From assembly GCA_001801425.1 (NCBI GenBank), contig MGXR01000001.1, positions 1 through 64,000 of the forward strand: a DNA stretch of 64,000 nucleotides, written 5' to 3'. This document shows, in pieces, positions 27,488-36,489 of the stretch. A program made the translations under genes and the position numbers. The stretch comes from Gammaproteobacteria bacterium RIFCSPHIGHO2_02_FULL_42_43 (GTDB lineage: Bacteria; Pseudomonadota; Gammaproteobacteria; Coxiellales; Coxiellaceae). Under the pieces are notes generated by a model. It was not told the DNA's origin, ran no database searches, and saw only the letters and a program-made list of their open reading frames with translations. Position 1 is the stretch's first letter; each line of letters starts with the position of its first letter.

Positions 27488-28719
27488 CAAGAAAATTAAA
27501 AAATAATCTCAAACCAATAAAGCCCTTATTTTTAATGGTCGATGATAGCAAAAATATTGGTAATCACATTATTGCCTTTGCAAAAGATGATTATAACAAA
27601 GCCATCGGTGCGTCGTTAATCGATGCAAGAAACGATGCACAAGCCATTTCCTCGTTTTTATTGGAATTTCGTGATGCGCCACTCACATTAGTTTCCTATT
27701 CAAAAGAAATTGAAAGATTATTATTGTGGTGCATTCACATTGTTAAATTAAACATATCAAGTTTGCGTCGCGATCACTTAATGGCATATCAAGATTTTTT
27801 AAAAAATCCAGAACCAAAAAATGTGTGGATTGGCGCAAAAGTAAAACGACAACTGGCAGACGGATCAGCAAATCCAAACTGGCGCCCTTTCGGAAAAGCA
27901 TTAAGTGCAACAACGATTAACAAAGTCATCACTATTTTAGACTCGTTTTTTAATTATCTTGTGCAAACGAACTATTTAGTGGGAAATCCATTAGCGGTTG
28001 ATCGACGTCGTAAAAAACGCAACAAAACAAAACCACAATTAATTGATCGTTATTTAGAAATTGATGAAATTTATTCTGTATTAAATGCACTTTCTAATTA
28101 TGCTCAAAACAAAATCCAAGAAACATTTCAAGTTGTGCGTGCGCGCTACATTATTTTATTGTTATTTTACACTGGCCTTCGTATTGCCGAAGCTGCTAAT
28201 CATTCTATGGGAAATTTTATTCAGCGCGAAGAGAATTGGTTTTTGCATGTTGTTGGCAAAGGAAAAAAGTTAAGAGAAATTCCAGTGCCGGATGATTTAT
28301 TGGATGCCCTGGCTGAGTTTAGAAAATCAGTAGGTCTACCCTCCCCTGAACCAAAATTTCGAGAAAAAACACCGCTCATTCCCATGCAAAATTTACAGCA
28401 ACCGATTAGTGCGCGTCGTATTGATCAAATATTAAAGTGGGCATTTAACTTGGGCGCGCAACAGTTTGATGTTAAAGAGCCGCGTCGTGCATCTAAATTA
28501 CGGCAAGCATCAGCGCATTGGTTGCGTCATAGTTATGTCACGTATTTATTAGACTCGGGCGCACCGTTAAAAGTGGTTCAAGAAAATGCGGGACACAGCG
28601 ATGTGGGCACCACTATGCATTATCGACACGTTGCGCAAACAGATCGACACGAAGCCACACGGACATTATCATTGTCAGATCTAAAAAGGAAAAAAAGGCA
28701 ATCTACATGCCAAGACTGA
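27481..28719 (+). CDS. Tyrosine recombinase (phage integrase family)
   Basis: 412 residues. The catalytic set is complete: Arg in TGLRIAEA, Lys in GKGKKLREIPV, H-x2-R in HWLRHSY, His in AGHSDVGTT and the nucleophile Tyr in MHYRHVA. An N-terminal SAM-like core-binding domain spans about 45-160. It overlaps the end of the Fic gene by 7 nt and the CPBP gene by 13 nt. The call is certain at family level. Whether it mobilises anything here is unknown, since no matched attachment sites were found around it. Confidence 0.92.
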   Translation: MVTRKLKNNLKPIKPLFLMVDDSKNIGNHIIAFAKDDYNKAIGASLIDARNDAQAISSFLLEFRDAPLTLVSYSKEIERLLLWCIHIVKLNISSLRRDHLMAYQDFLKNPEPKNVWIGAKVKRQLADGSANPNWRPFGKALSATTINKVITILDSFFNYLVQTNYLVGNPLAVDRRRKKRNKTKPQLIDRYLEIDEIYSVLNALSNYAQNKIQETFQVVRARYIILLLFYTGLRIAEAANHSMGNFIQREENWFLHVVGKGKKLREIPVPDDLLDALAEFRKSVGLPSPEPKFREKTPLIPMQNLQQPISARRIDQILKWAFNLGAQQFDVKEPRRASKLRQASAHWLRHSYVTYLLDSGAPLKVVQENAGHSDVGTTMHYRHVAQTDRHEATRTLSLSDLKRKKRQSTCQD

Positions 28720-29576
28720 ATATTCTTACGAAAGCATTTTTTCTATTTAAAATAGCATTATTTTATTTTATTGCTGTTTACGTGTACCAATATTTCTTTT
28801 TAAAGATGATTGTTTGGCCATTTATTCATTTAATCATACACGAATTCCCTATATTAAAAGCAGAAATTAAATCATTTATAAATCTTGATTATGGACGAAT
28901 TATTGGAAGAATTGCTGGATTTTTATGGGTATTGATACTATTTATTTTGTATTCAAAATATATCGACAAAATATCTATCAAGCATACAGTTCTTTTTCCA
29001 TCCACCTCAAAAAGTAAATATTTTACTTACGGTACTTTTTTCGGATCAACTTTAGTTTGTATTACGATTATATTGACGTTAATTACAAAGTCTATTTCAC
29101 TTGAATCAACCGGGCATATCACAACTGAGTTAATTCCCACGGTTATTCTTTATGTTTTTGCAATGCTAATAACTGCATTTACGGAAGAAATTATTGTTCG
29201 CGGGTATATGCTGAATAATTTTTTTAAAATAATGAACCCATATTGTGCTATTTTTTTGACCGCAATAATTTTTGGTGCTTGGCATCTCGCATACTCTCCG
29301 CTCTATGCCGCATTGGCATTCCTGTTTGGTCTAATCTCAGGATATGGATTTTTATGGACAAAAAATTTATATTTTTGTGTTGGCCTGCATTTCGGATGGA
29401 ATTTTATAGAATCTATTGTTTATTCACAGTCACTTTTTCATATTATCGTGCGCAATAAATTTTTAGCAGGTGCAAAAAATATTACGCCAGATCGTGAAGG
29501 AATTTTGTCGTTACCGGCATTGATTATAGGATTTTTAATTCTTTGGGGAATTAGAAAAAGATTCTACTTTGATTGA
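28707..29576 (+). CDS. CPBP family intramembrane metalloprotease
   Basis: 289 residues with about seven to eight hydrophobic helices. The CPBP/CAAX-like motifs are all present: EEIIVRGY (motif 1, Glu-Glu and Arg), F-G-A-W-H-L-A (motif 2) and HFGWNF (motif 3). It is an inner-membrane protein. In bacteria, members process peptides such as bacteriocin leaders or confer immunity; no peptide gene is obvious beside it. ATG 28707 overlaps the recombinase stop, so translation may be coupled. Confidence 0.88.
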   Translation: MPRLNILTKAFFLFKIALFYFIAVYVYQYFFLKMIVWPFIHLIIHEFPILKAEIKSFINLDYGRIIGRIAGFLWVLILFILYSKYIDKISIKHTVLFPSTSKSKYFTYGTFFGSTLVCITIILTLITKSISLESTGHITTELIPTVILYVFAMLITAFTEEIIVRGYMLNNFFKIMNPYCAIFLTAIIFGAWHLAYSPLYAALAFLFGLISGYGFLWTKNLYFCVGLHFGWNFIESIVYSQSLFHIIVRNKFLAGAKNITPDREGILSLPALIIGFLILWGIRKRFYFD

Positions 29577-29686
29577 AAAACATCTGTGTGATCCAGCCAC
29601 AAATTTCTGGACACCTTGCTAAGTGACTATTTTAACTTCAAATGACTCAGGACCTGGTCGTAGCTTCGTTTGTTGGTTTGCGTAAT

Positions 29687-31003
29687 TTATTTTTTATAGC
29701 CTGACAGTAAACGCCCAATATCACCGATCAAATATAATGGCAGATTAATAAAATCTTTTTGCTTATCTAAATTCTGTGGCGATGCACGCAATGATAATTC
29801 CGGTTGATATTTATCACGATACAACATTAAACTTTTTTTATGATTGCTCATGCCGGATTTCACTTCCAGTGGATATACAAATTCTTCTTGCTGCAAAACA
29901 AAATCTACTTCAGCGCGATTTTCACTGGTCCAATAATGCAATCGTTCGTAATGTTGTACAAACTCTTGTGCCACAAAATTTTCTGTTAATGCGCCATGAA
30001 ACTCTTGAAATAAATCATTTCCATCTATTACTGCGTTAATTGGCAGCTCTACCAATGTACTCAATAATCCCGTATCGCAAAAATAGGCTTTAAAATATTG
30101 CGAATTTTCGTATGCAATTAATGGTAATTTCGGCGTACTAATTTGATATGTTTTATTAAGCAAATTTGCTTCTACAAGCCATTGCAGCGCTTCCTCATAA
30201 GTTCTTGCGCGCGCACCTTCACGTATAATGGAATAAATAAATTTTTTATTTTCTTTGGATAATTGACTACCAATAGAGTGAAAACATTCTGTAATTTTTA
30301 TAACCAAATGTGTCGGCGCATGTTTTAAAAAATCCAAATCATAAGCACGCAAAATATCTTTATGTACTTTACGCACCTCATCGAATTGTTCTGTCTCTTG
30401 ATAGATATTAATTGCTTCTGGCATACCACCAATTAAAAAATAATATTTTAAATATTCCAAACATTTTTCGTGAATGCTTTCATTAATAATATCGTTAAAT
30501 GTGAGCGATAAAAGATAATCTTTTAAGCGTGTTTCATTGAGTGCATCCAAAAATTCAAAAAAACTCAGCGGAAATAGTTTTTCGAAATGAACTTGGCCAA
30601 CAGGAAATCCTTTTGTGTGGGATAATTTAACACCTAGCAATGAACCTGCACCGCATACGTGATATTCGTTTGCATTTTCACGAAAATATTTCAAACTGTT
30701 TAATGCATCAGGACAATCTTGAATTTCATCAAAAAATAATAATGTTTCGCCGGGAATAATTTCTGTATTCAGCTCAAGACAGATATCGCGCACAATGCGT
30801 TTAGGATCTAAATCGCGCTTAAACAATCGTTTTAATTTTGGATGATCATCGAAATTAAGCTCAACCATATTGCGATAACATTCTTTCCCAAAATTCCGCA
30901 ATAACGTTGTTTTCCCAACTTGGCGAGCACCCATCACCAACATAGGTTTTCGATGGGAAGATAATTTCCAAGTTTTTAAGCGATGCAATAATTCACGTTT
31001 CAT
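29687..31003 (-). CDS. AAA family ATPase with DUF4143 domain (second copy type)
   Basis: 438 residues. Walker A MGARQVGKTTLL (about 24-35), Walker B TLLFFDEIQDCPD (about 87-99) and sensor AGSLLGV. The C-terminal DUF4143 region contains FVAQEFVQHYERLHYWTSENRAEVDFVL then YPLEVKSG, the nuclease-like D...E-V-K core. It differs in length and sequence from the ATPase at 19633-20805, so it is an older paralogue, not a recent duplication. Three repeats phased at 32 or 64 bp lie upstream (31016-31128). Confidence 0.9.
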   Translation of the reverse strand: MKRELLHRLKTWKLSSHRKPMLVMGARQVGKTTLLRNFGKECYRNMVELNFDDHPKLKRLFKRDLDPKRIVRDICLELNTEIIPGETLLFFDEIQDCPDALNSLKYFRENANEYHVCGAGSLLGVKLSHTKGFPVGQVHFEKLFPLSFFEFLDALNETRLKDYLLSLTFNDIINESIHEKCLEYLKYYFLIGGMPEAINIYQETEQFDEVRKVHKDILRAYDLDFLKHAPTHLVIKITECFHSIGSQLSKENKKFIYSIIREGARARTYEEALQWLVEANLLNKTYQISTPKLPLIAYENSQYFKAYFCDTGLLSTLVELPINAVIDGNDLFQEFHGALTENFVAQEFVQHYERLHYWTSENRAEVDFVLQQEEFVYPLEVKSGMSNHKKSLMLYRDKYQPELSLRASPQNLDKQKDFINLPLYLIGDIGRLLSGYKK

Positions 31004-31015
31004 ATTAAGAATGTA

Positions 31016-31128
31016 TCATAAAGTGGTAAGATTGCCAAATATTATGGGGTAAAAAATGGCTTTTTTACCAAAAATATGTGCATAAAAGTGTGAATTTTGC
31101 CAGAAATACATACATAAAAGTGTTGCAG
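31016..31128 (-). promoter_or_regulatory. 32-bp-phased repeats upstream of second DUF4143 ATPase gene
   Basis: Plus-strand cores ATAAAGTG (31018), ATAAAAGTGTG (31082) and ATAAAAGTGT (31114) lie 64 and 32 bp apart. In coding orientation they read GGCAATCTTACCACTTTAT, GGCAAAATTCACACTTTTAT and TGCAACACTTTTAT. The half-site ACCAAAAAT at 31067 may be a decayed unit. Motif and phase match the repeats at 19575-19629. Confidence 0.5.
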
Positions 31129-31164
31129 TCAATAAAAACAATTAGTTGGACATCCCCGCCCTTC

Positions 31165-31262
31165 AACCTAGATTCGGCAGTTGAAACCGTAACGAGAGCG
31201 ATTAAGCTAATGAATCAGACGATTAATCGCTCGCAGTAGGTTTCAACTGCCGAATCTAGGTT
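31165..31262. repeat. 98-bp element with perfect 23-bp terminal inverted repeats
   Basis: 31165-31187 and 31240-31262 are perfect inverted copies (outer bases AACCTAGATTCGGCAGTTGA). A second, inner palindrome GAGCGATTAA / TTAATCGCTC lies at 31196-31205 and 31223-31232. It looks like a miniature transposable element or insertion-sequence ends without the transposase. It lies between the divergent upstream region of the ATPase and the 3' end of the kinase-like gene and could serve as that gene's terminator. Confidence 0.75.
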
Positions 31263-31283
31263 CAAGATATTTCCGTCTGTTTT

Positions 31284-33920
31284 TTATTTTCTCGCGGGTG
31301 TCGCTGATGTTATCCGTTCTGGAGTTCCAGGCAGATCACTTAACTCAATATTTTCCCATTTTTCTTTCTCGAATTGTTGTTTCATTACATTAATAAAATC
31401 TTCTGAATACTTACCTCTGTTTTCAGATAAGTAATTTTCAATTTTCTCTTCAGGCATTTGAGAAAATAGTATTCCACGACAATTTATCACGCAATTTTTA
31501 AAATCATCGCTTACATTGGTAACGCCCAGTAACCAATTAAAATGATCTAGTAAAGAAAATTGGGTTGCTTTTGGATTTTTGAGTTCCGTGAGTAAGTCGT
31601 TGGCGGCATTAATACTACTCATTTCTTTTTTTTGGCCAGGCATTACGCGAGTAAAGAAAGTTGGTGCATATTCCTTTTCTGTGCGTTTCGCATTTTTATC
31701 TAAATAAGTCGTGATCAAATCTATTGCTGATTTTCTTGCATCCGCAACTGCTAGCGCTTCAGTAATGCGCGCTTGTTCATCAGCGGCATATTTTGTAATA
31801 TCCACAGACTGAATCGCAGCCATTAGACTTTTGTTGGCATTCACCGTTAATTGGATTAAAAGATCTGCTGATGTGTTCGGACGTTTTGCAATGCGTTCCA
31901 ATATCCATTGATTTTCCAAAGACGATTCTTGCGCAATATGAGCCACCTTGATCAACACATCGTTAGATGTGTTGGGATGTTGCGCAAGCATTTTTAATAT
32001 CTCCGGATAAACAATGCGTTCTGGACCTCTAAATGAACCATCAATGACTGCTGTGGAAGCGGCTGAGTTCCTCAATAGAGCCCCCATTTCTGCAAAAGAA
32101 AGCGGCGACTTTATTAACAATGTTTGCAGTTTGTCATCTGGAACAAATGGATTGCTGAGCAAAGCAATTTTAAGCAAATCATGCCCGCGAGCGATTGTAT
32201 CGATATCATTATCATTTATATTAGAAAGAATATTATTGACTGCTTGTTTCGAGACATTTGGATTCATTAATATATTAATACGCGTGCTATAATCTTTCGT
32301 GTTAGAAAATTTCTCTAGCATTCCTGTAGGTGTATTAGGGTTCCCGGATAAAATACTTTTCAAATGATCTATGTGGTTATTGTTTAGCGGTTTTTCTGTT
32401 GCTGCATTGTATAGTGTTTCCAACATGAAAGATGAAGTACCATGATCACGTGCGCATGCGAACATGTCATTTTCATTTAATACTATTGCCAACAACTTCA
32501 CTGTATCTTTTAATAATTCAATTGTGAATATTTTTCCCGGTATATTAAAAAAACCGAAGGTGTGTTTTTGACGATCAATAATGTCTTTGGTTGTATCGGA
32601 ACTTACTCCAAGAGAAAATAATAGTTCTTTGAATTTTTCTATCTCATCGTCCTTGGAATTTTTATCCTCTGTAAAAATATTTTTTTCTGTGATGCGAGTG
32701 CGATAGAACTCCAAAGCACCATGTATATCCCCATCCGTTTTTTTAAGTGTTAAATTCCACAAAATTATTTTTTCAACGTCCTCTATTTTTGGATCCCTAA
32801 TTATTTTGTCAAAGTCAGCCAATACTGGGCCATTTTCAGCTCGAGAACACATAACACGAACTGCATTTTTTTCTTGATCAGTTGCTTTCGAAAATAAATT
32901 GGTAAATGCATCTTCAAGACTATGAATATTAGTTTTATCGTTTTCAATTTTTGTTTCAGGGTTAGATAAACTAAATAATTGGTAAATGCGATCGCGATCA
33001 ATATATTGTTTATTTAACCACCGTTCGCATTCACGTTTTAGCGCATCGACCAGCCAAAAATCATTTTTTAACCGCAATATGGTTTCTTTATCCATATCTG
33101 GAAAATGCGCATGAAGAAAGCTAAGCGCTTGTATGACGTTAGTGTTTATTCCGTTGTATTTGATATTTGAGATCAGATATTGCTCCAGATAATTTTCCGC
33201 AAACTGAAGGCTTGTCTTACTTTCTTTTTGCGCCTCTTCATCACGCTGCAGCAGTAACGCCATTCCCATATCAATACAAACAATTCTTCCATCCGCTGTT
33301 TTTATAAAATTACTTACAACAAAACCATCTAGAAGAATTCGGCCTGTTTTTACGTAAACATCCACTAAAAAATCAGCAATTTCTTCCTCGATTGGCTCGA
33401 TTCCTTGAATGAATGGAACGATGACGCCTTCTCCAGCTTTCAGCGCATTCAAGGATTGTGCTGCATTTAATTCATTCCATAATCGAACAAAACGATCTGG
33501 TTCGTCTAAATCATTTTCCGAGGATTTTTTATCCCATGCTTTAGTGGCGGCACGGTGGTGTTTCTCTAGCGTTTGCAATTCTTTTTTTATTTTCTCGATC
33601 TCTATCTCAGTTGGCGAGTTTTGAAAAGATTGCTCTGCGTCTTGCAGCATCGTGCTTGTCGCGTGAATTTGTGTAACATATCCTTCAATTCGTTGACGCT
33701 GGTTATCTAATTCACGCGTCACACTTTCTACATCTGATCTTTTTTCCTTATAGACCAGCACCGCGCCTTTTTTAAACGTGGCGCTGCCAACGCGAACATC
33801 TTTTTCCAGTGTTGTGCGATACGCATCGTTAAAACTGCCTGAACCCAGATAAGTGAACTTCACTGACTGATTTCCAATCCGGATTTCCTTTGTTTTGTCT
33901 TTTTTAGTGTTTGATGGCAT
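31284..33920 (-). CDS. Large kinase-like protein with coiled coil and LRV-type repeats
   Basis: 878 residues. The N-terminus looks like a divergent protein kinase: Gly loop LGSGSFNDAYRT (25-36), VYKEK with a candidate ATP-binding Lys58, a helix FVRLWNELNAA (144-154), a catalytic-loop-like LLDGFVVSNFI (Asp198, Asn204) and IDMG (Asp217) for DFG. A coiled coil (about 62-125) is inserted between the Lys and the helix. Residues about 520-700 contain several short helical repeats with the core xNPNTxxxxLxxL (GNPNTPTGMLEKF, MNPNVSKQAVNNI, QHPNTSNDVLIKV, KRPNTSADLLIQL), the leucine-rich-repeat-variant pattern. No signal peptide. It shares its N-terminal motif set with 48410-49591. It resembles kinase-type effectors of Legionellales; activity is unproven. 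Confidence 0.65.
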   Translation of the reverse strand: MPSNTKKDKTKEIRIGNQSVKFTYLGSGSFNDAYRTTLEKDVRVGSATFKKGAVLVYKEKRSDVESVTRELDNQRQRIEGYVTQIHATSTMLQDAEQSFQNSPTEIEIEKIKKELQTLEKHHRAATKAWDKKSSENDLDEPDRFVRLWNELNAAQSLNALKAGEGVIVPFIQGIEPIEEEIADFLVDVYVKTGRILLDGFVVSNFIKTADGRIVCIDMGMALLLQRDEEAQKESKTSLQFAENYLEQYLISNIKYNGINTNVIQALSFLHAHFPDMDKETILRLKNDFWLVDALKRECERWLNKQYIDRDRIYQLFSLSNPETKIENDKTNIHSLEDAFTNLFSKATDQEKNAVRVMCSRAENGPVLADFDKIIRDPKIEDVEKIILWNLTLKKTDGDIHGALEFYRTRITEKNIFTEDKNSKDDEIEKFKELLFSLGVSSDTTKDIIDRQKHTFGFFNIPGKIFTIELLKDTVKLLAIVLNENDMFACARDHGTSSFMLETLYNAATEKPLNNNHIDHLKSILSGNPNTPTGMLEKFSNTKDYSTRINILMNPNVSKQAVNNILSNINDNDIDTIARGHDLLKIALLSNPFVPDDKLQTLLIKSPLSFAEMGALLRNSAASTAVIDGSFRGPERIVYPEILKMLAQHPNTSNDVLIKVAHIAQESSLENQWILERIAKRPNTSADLLIQLTVNANKSLMAAIQSVDITKYAADEQARITEALAVADARKSAIDLITTYLDKNAKRTEKEYAPTFFTRVMPGQKKEMSSINAANDLLTELKNPKATQFSLLDHFNWLLGVTNVSDDFKNCVINCRGILFSQMPEEKIENYLSENRGKYSEDFINVMKQQFEKEKWENIELSDLPGTPERITSATPARK

Positions 33921-34026
33921 AACCGCTCGCCTTCATGTTTCACAGGAGAGTATAGGATATGACGATAGCAATTACTCCTTCAGGTATTATGAAAAAATTT
34001 ATAAAAAACAATAGATTGCGTTCTTA

Positions 34027-34177
34027 CTTCTCAAAAACCCGTGGCACCCATCATCTTCGTCATTCCGGAAATCGCGTTAGCGATTATCCGGAATCCAGTG
34101 AAACCAGTTAGATTTTTTGGATCCCGGATAATTGCTTCGCAATTTCCGGGATGACACTACCCCGCTTTTTTGAGAAG
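34027..34177. repeat. Diverged copy of the dispersed palindromic repeat
   Basis: The core at 34059-34155 has the same blocks as the elements at 13097 and 49642 (GTCATTCCGGAAAT, ATTATCCGGAATCCAGTG, ATCCCGGATAATTGC, GCAATTTCCGGGATGAC), but the loop sequences differ. It is bounded by its own 11-bp inverted ends, CTTCTCAAAAA (34027-34037) and TTTTTGAGAAG (34167-34177). The surrounding 33921-34254, between the divergent kinase-like gene and purL, holds nothing else I can name. Confidence 0.75.
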
Positions 34178-34254
34178 AATCCTTACTAATGCCTGACACG
34201 GTTTTAGTGTAGACTTTTAACCTATACTTACATTATCGTTTTCCAAATTAGCGC

Positions 34255-36489
34255 ATGATGAATAAGCCCCAAATGAAATATTTTGATTTTCAGTCGATGT
34301 CTGAAGATGGCAGGCAAATCTGTATTCAAAATTATCGTCTCGCACTCACGCAATCCGAAGCGCTTAAAATTCAGTCATTATTGAAACGCCCACCGACTTT
34401 AGCGGAATGTATTTTGTGGGGCATTCAAGGCTCTGAACATTGTTCTTATAAGAGCACACGCCAATACTTAAAAACACTTTGCACGCATGGGCCGAATGTT
34501 ATTTCCGGTGCGAAGGAAGATGCTGGCATTGTGTGGATTGCAAAAGACAAACAGGGTTATCGTTATTGTGTTGCGATCAGTCATGAGTCGCATAATCACC
34601 CCTCGCAAGTTGTTCCGTTTGAAGGCGCTGCAACTGGCATTGGTGGAAACGTGCGCGATGTATCCTGCATGGGCGCAGAAGTGATCGCGAACGCAGACAG
34701 TTTGCGTTTTGGAAATTTAGCTTGGATTGCAGATGAAGTTGTTAAAGGTGTTGCAAGTTATAGCAATGCGATTGGCGTTCCAAATATCGCGGGAGATATT
34801 TTTTATCACAATGGATTTAATGATAACTGTTTAGTGACCGTAGTCAGTTTGGGTATAGTGCGAGAAGATCACATTATTCACTCTTACGCGCCGAAAAATG
34901 CAGCTGGGTACGCATTAATTTTGGTTGGAAAGCCAACTGATCATAGCGGTTTTGGCGGTGCGAGTTTCGCATCAACGGATTTAGATGAAACCAATTCCGA
35001 TAATAATAGAGGCGCTGTGCAAGAACCGAATGCATTTTTAGGCCGTCTCTTGCTAAAAACAAACCTTGATTTATTTAAAAAATTACAACAAAAAAATTGC
35101 ATTGATCGCGTAGGTTTTAAAGATTTGGGTGCGGGCGGTATTGCGTGCGCAAGTATTGAGATCGCTGAAAGTGGTGGTTATGGCGCAGATATTTTTTTAG
35201 AAAATGTGCCTGTGAGTCAAAAAAATCTCGATCCCAGTGTGATTTTGTGCGCAGAAACGCAAGAGCGTTATTTGTGGGTGGTGCCGGATCATTTAATCAA
35301 ATTTATTTTGGATCATTACAATACGCTTTGGCAATTACCAGCAATTTCTGCTGGCGCGAAAGCCAGCGTGATTGGAAAAATTCGTGAAGATGATCAATAT
35401 GTCGTGCATTTTCAGGATCAGCAGTTAATTTCTGCTAAAGCGTCTGATATTACGCAAGGTATTTTATACGATCGCCCTACCCTAAAACCAAAACGCCACA
35501 CTCTCGCATCAACAATAATTGACACAGACTTAAATACGGCACGCGAAAAAGTGCTTACACACTCCATGTGTGCATCAACGGAAAATGTCTATGAGCAATA
35601 CGACAAACAAGTGCAAGGCAGAACAATAGTAGAGCGTGGTGTTGCTGATGCCGGTGTTTTACAACCATTTAATAGTTCTGAGTATCCAGTTGAGATTCAA
35701 AAAATTGGTATTGCATTGAGTGTTGGCTGTAATCCACTGTATGGAAAAATTGATCCGTATTGGACGTCAGTAAATGCAGTTATCAATTGCGTTGCGAAAG
35801 TAATTGCGGTGGGCGCAACACCTTGGTGTTTAACAGACTGTCTTTGTTTTGGAAATCCAGAAAATCCTGAACAAATGTGGGAATTAGTATCTAGTATTCG
35901 TGGGTTAAAAGAAGCTAGTGAAAAAATCGGTTTGCTTGATTATGAAAATACACCACTTCCAATTATTGCTGGAAATGTCTCACTTTACAATCAAAATAAA
36001 AATGGTAACGCAATACCAGCGAGTCCGATGATCAGCGTGCTGGGAAAGATGGATGACGTGGAAAATGTGATTACACCGCAGTTAAAATTCAGTGACAGCA
36101 TTTTAATTTGCTTAGGAAAACGCACTGATGACTTAGGCGGCAGTGTTTATGCGCATGCTTTAAATATAGAAAGTAACGATTTACCAAAACCTGATTTGCT
36201 AACATTTCGATTGTATGCACAGCAATTTTTAGAATTACATGCCGCGGGATTTATTTTAAGTGCAAAAGCAATTGAACATGGCGGCATTTTCGAAGCAACT
36301 AGTGTAATGGAAAAAAATTCTGAATTTAAAGCAATTTTATCAACGGAAAAAAATTTATCAGAAACCGCTTTTTGGTGTAATGAAATGCCAGGCTGGGTAC
36401 TTGAAATTTCACAATCCAAATTATTACCTGTCGAAACACAATTGCATAAAAATAAAATAGATTACTATTTGATTGGAAAAACAAAATGA
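34255..36489 (+). CDS. purL: Phosphoribosylformylglycinamidine synthase subunit PurL (short form)
   Basis: 744 residues. This is the small PurL found with separate PurQ and PurS subunits, not the roughly 1,300-residue fused enzyme usual in gammaproteobacteria. It uses ATP and PurQ-supplied ammonia to convert FGAR to FGAM. Visible motifs: GIQGSEHCSYKSTR, HESHNHPSQVVPFEGAATGIGG (catalytic His), GADIFLENVP and the second-half repeat AGNVSLYNQN. Two adjacent ATGs (34255, 34258) can start it and there is no clear Shine-Dalgarno. First gene of a ten-gene purine operon. Its stop overlaps the purM start. Confidence 0.96.
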   Translation: MMNKPQMKYFDFQSMSEDGRQICIQNYRLALTQSEALKIQSLLKRPPTLAECILWGIQGSEHCSYKSTRQYLKTLCTHGPNVISGAKEDAGIVWIAKDKQGYRYCVAISHESHNHPSQVVPFEGAATGIGGNVRDVSCMGAEVIANADSLRFGNLAWIADEVVKGVASYSNAIGVPNIAGDIFYHNGFNDNCLVTVVSLGIVREDHIIHSYAPKNAAGYALILVGKPTDHSGFGGASFASTDLDETNSDNNRGAVQEPNAFLGRLLLKTNLDLFKKLQQKNCIDRVGFKDLGAGGIACASIEIAESGGYGADIFLENVPVSQKNLDPSVILCAETQERYLWVVPDHLIKFILDHYNTLWQLPAISAGAKASVIGKIREDDQYVVHFQDQQLISAKASDITQGILYDRPTLKPKRHTLASTIIDTDLNTAREKVLTHSMCASTENVYEQYDKQVQGRTIVERGVADAGVLQPFNSSEYPVEIQKIGIALSVGCNPLYGKIDPYWTSVNAVINCVAKVIAVGATPWCLTDCLCFGNPENPEQMWELVSSIRGLKEASEKIGLLDYENTPLPIIAGNVSLYNQNKNGNAIPASPMISVLGKMDDVENVITPQLKFSDSILICLGKRTDDLGGSVYAHALNIESNDLPKPDLLTFRLYAQQFLELHAAGFILSAKAIEHGGIFEATSVMEKNSEFKAILSTEKNLSETAFWCNEMPGWVLEISQSKLLPVETQLHKNKIDYYLIGKTK

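Noticed and set aside
31004-31283. Phased repeats considered as a CRISPR array
   Set aside because: The repeat cores are short and imperfect, there are only three, and no cas genes are near. The same motif occurs before another ATPase gene, which fits a promoter feature.
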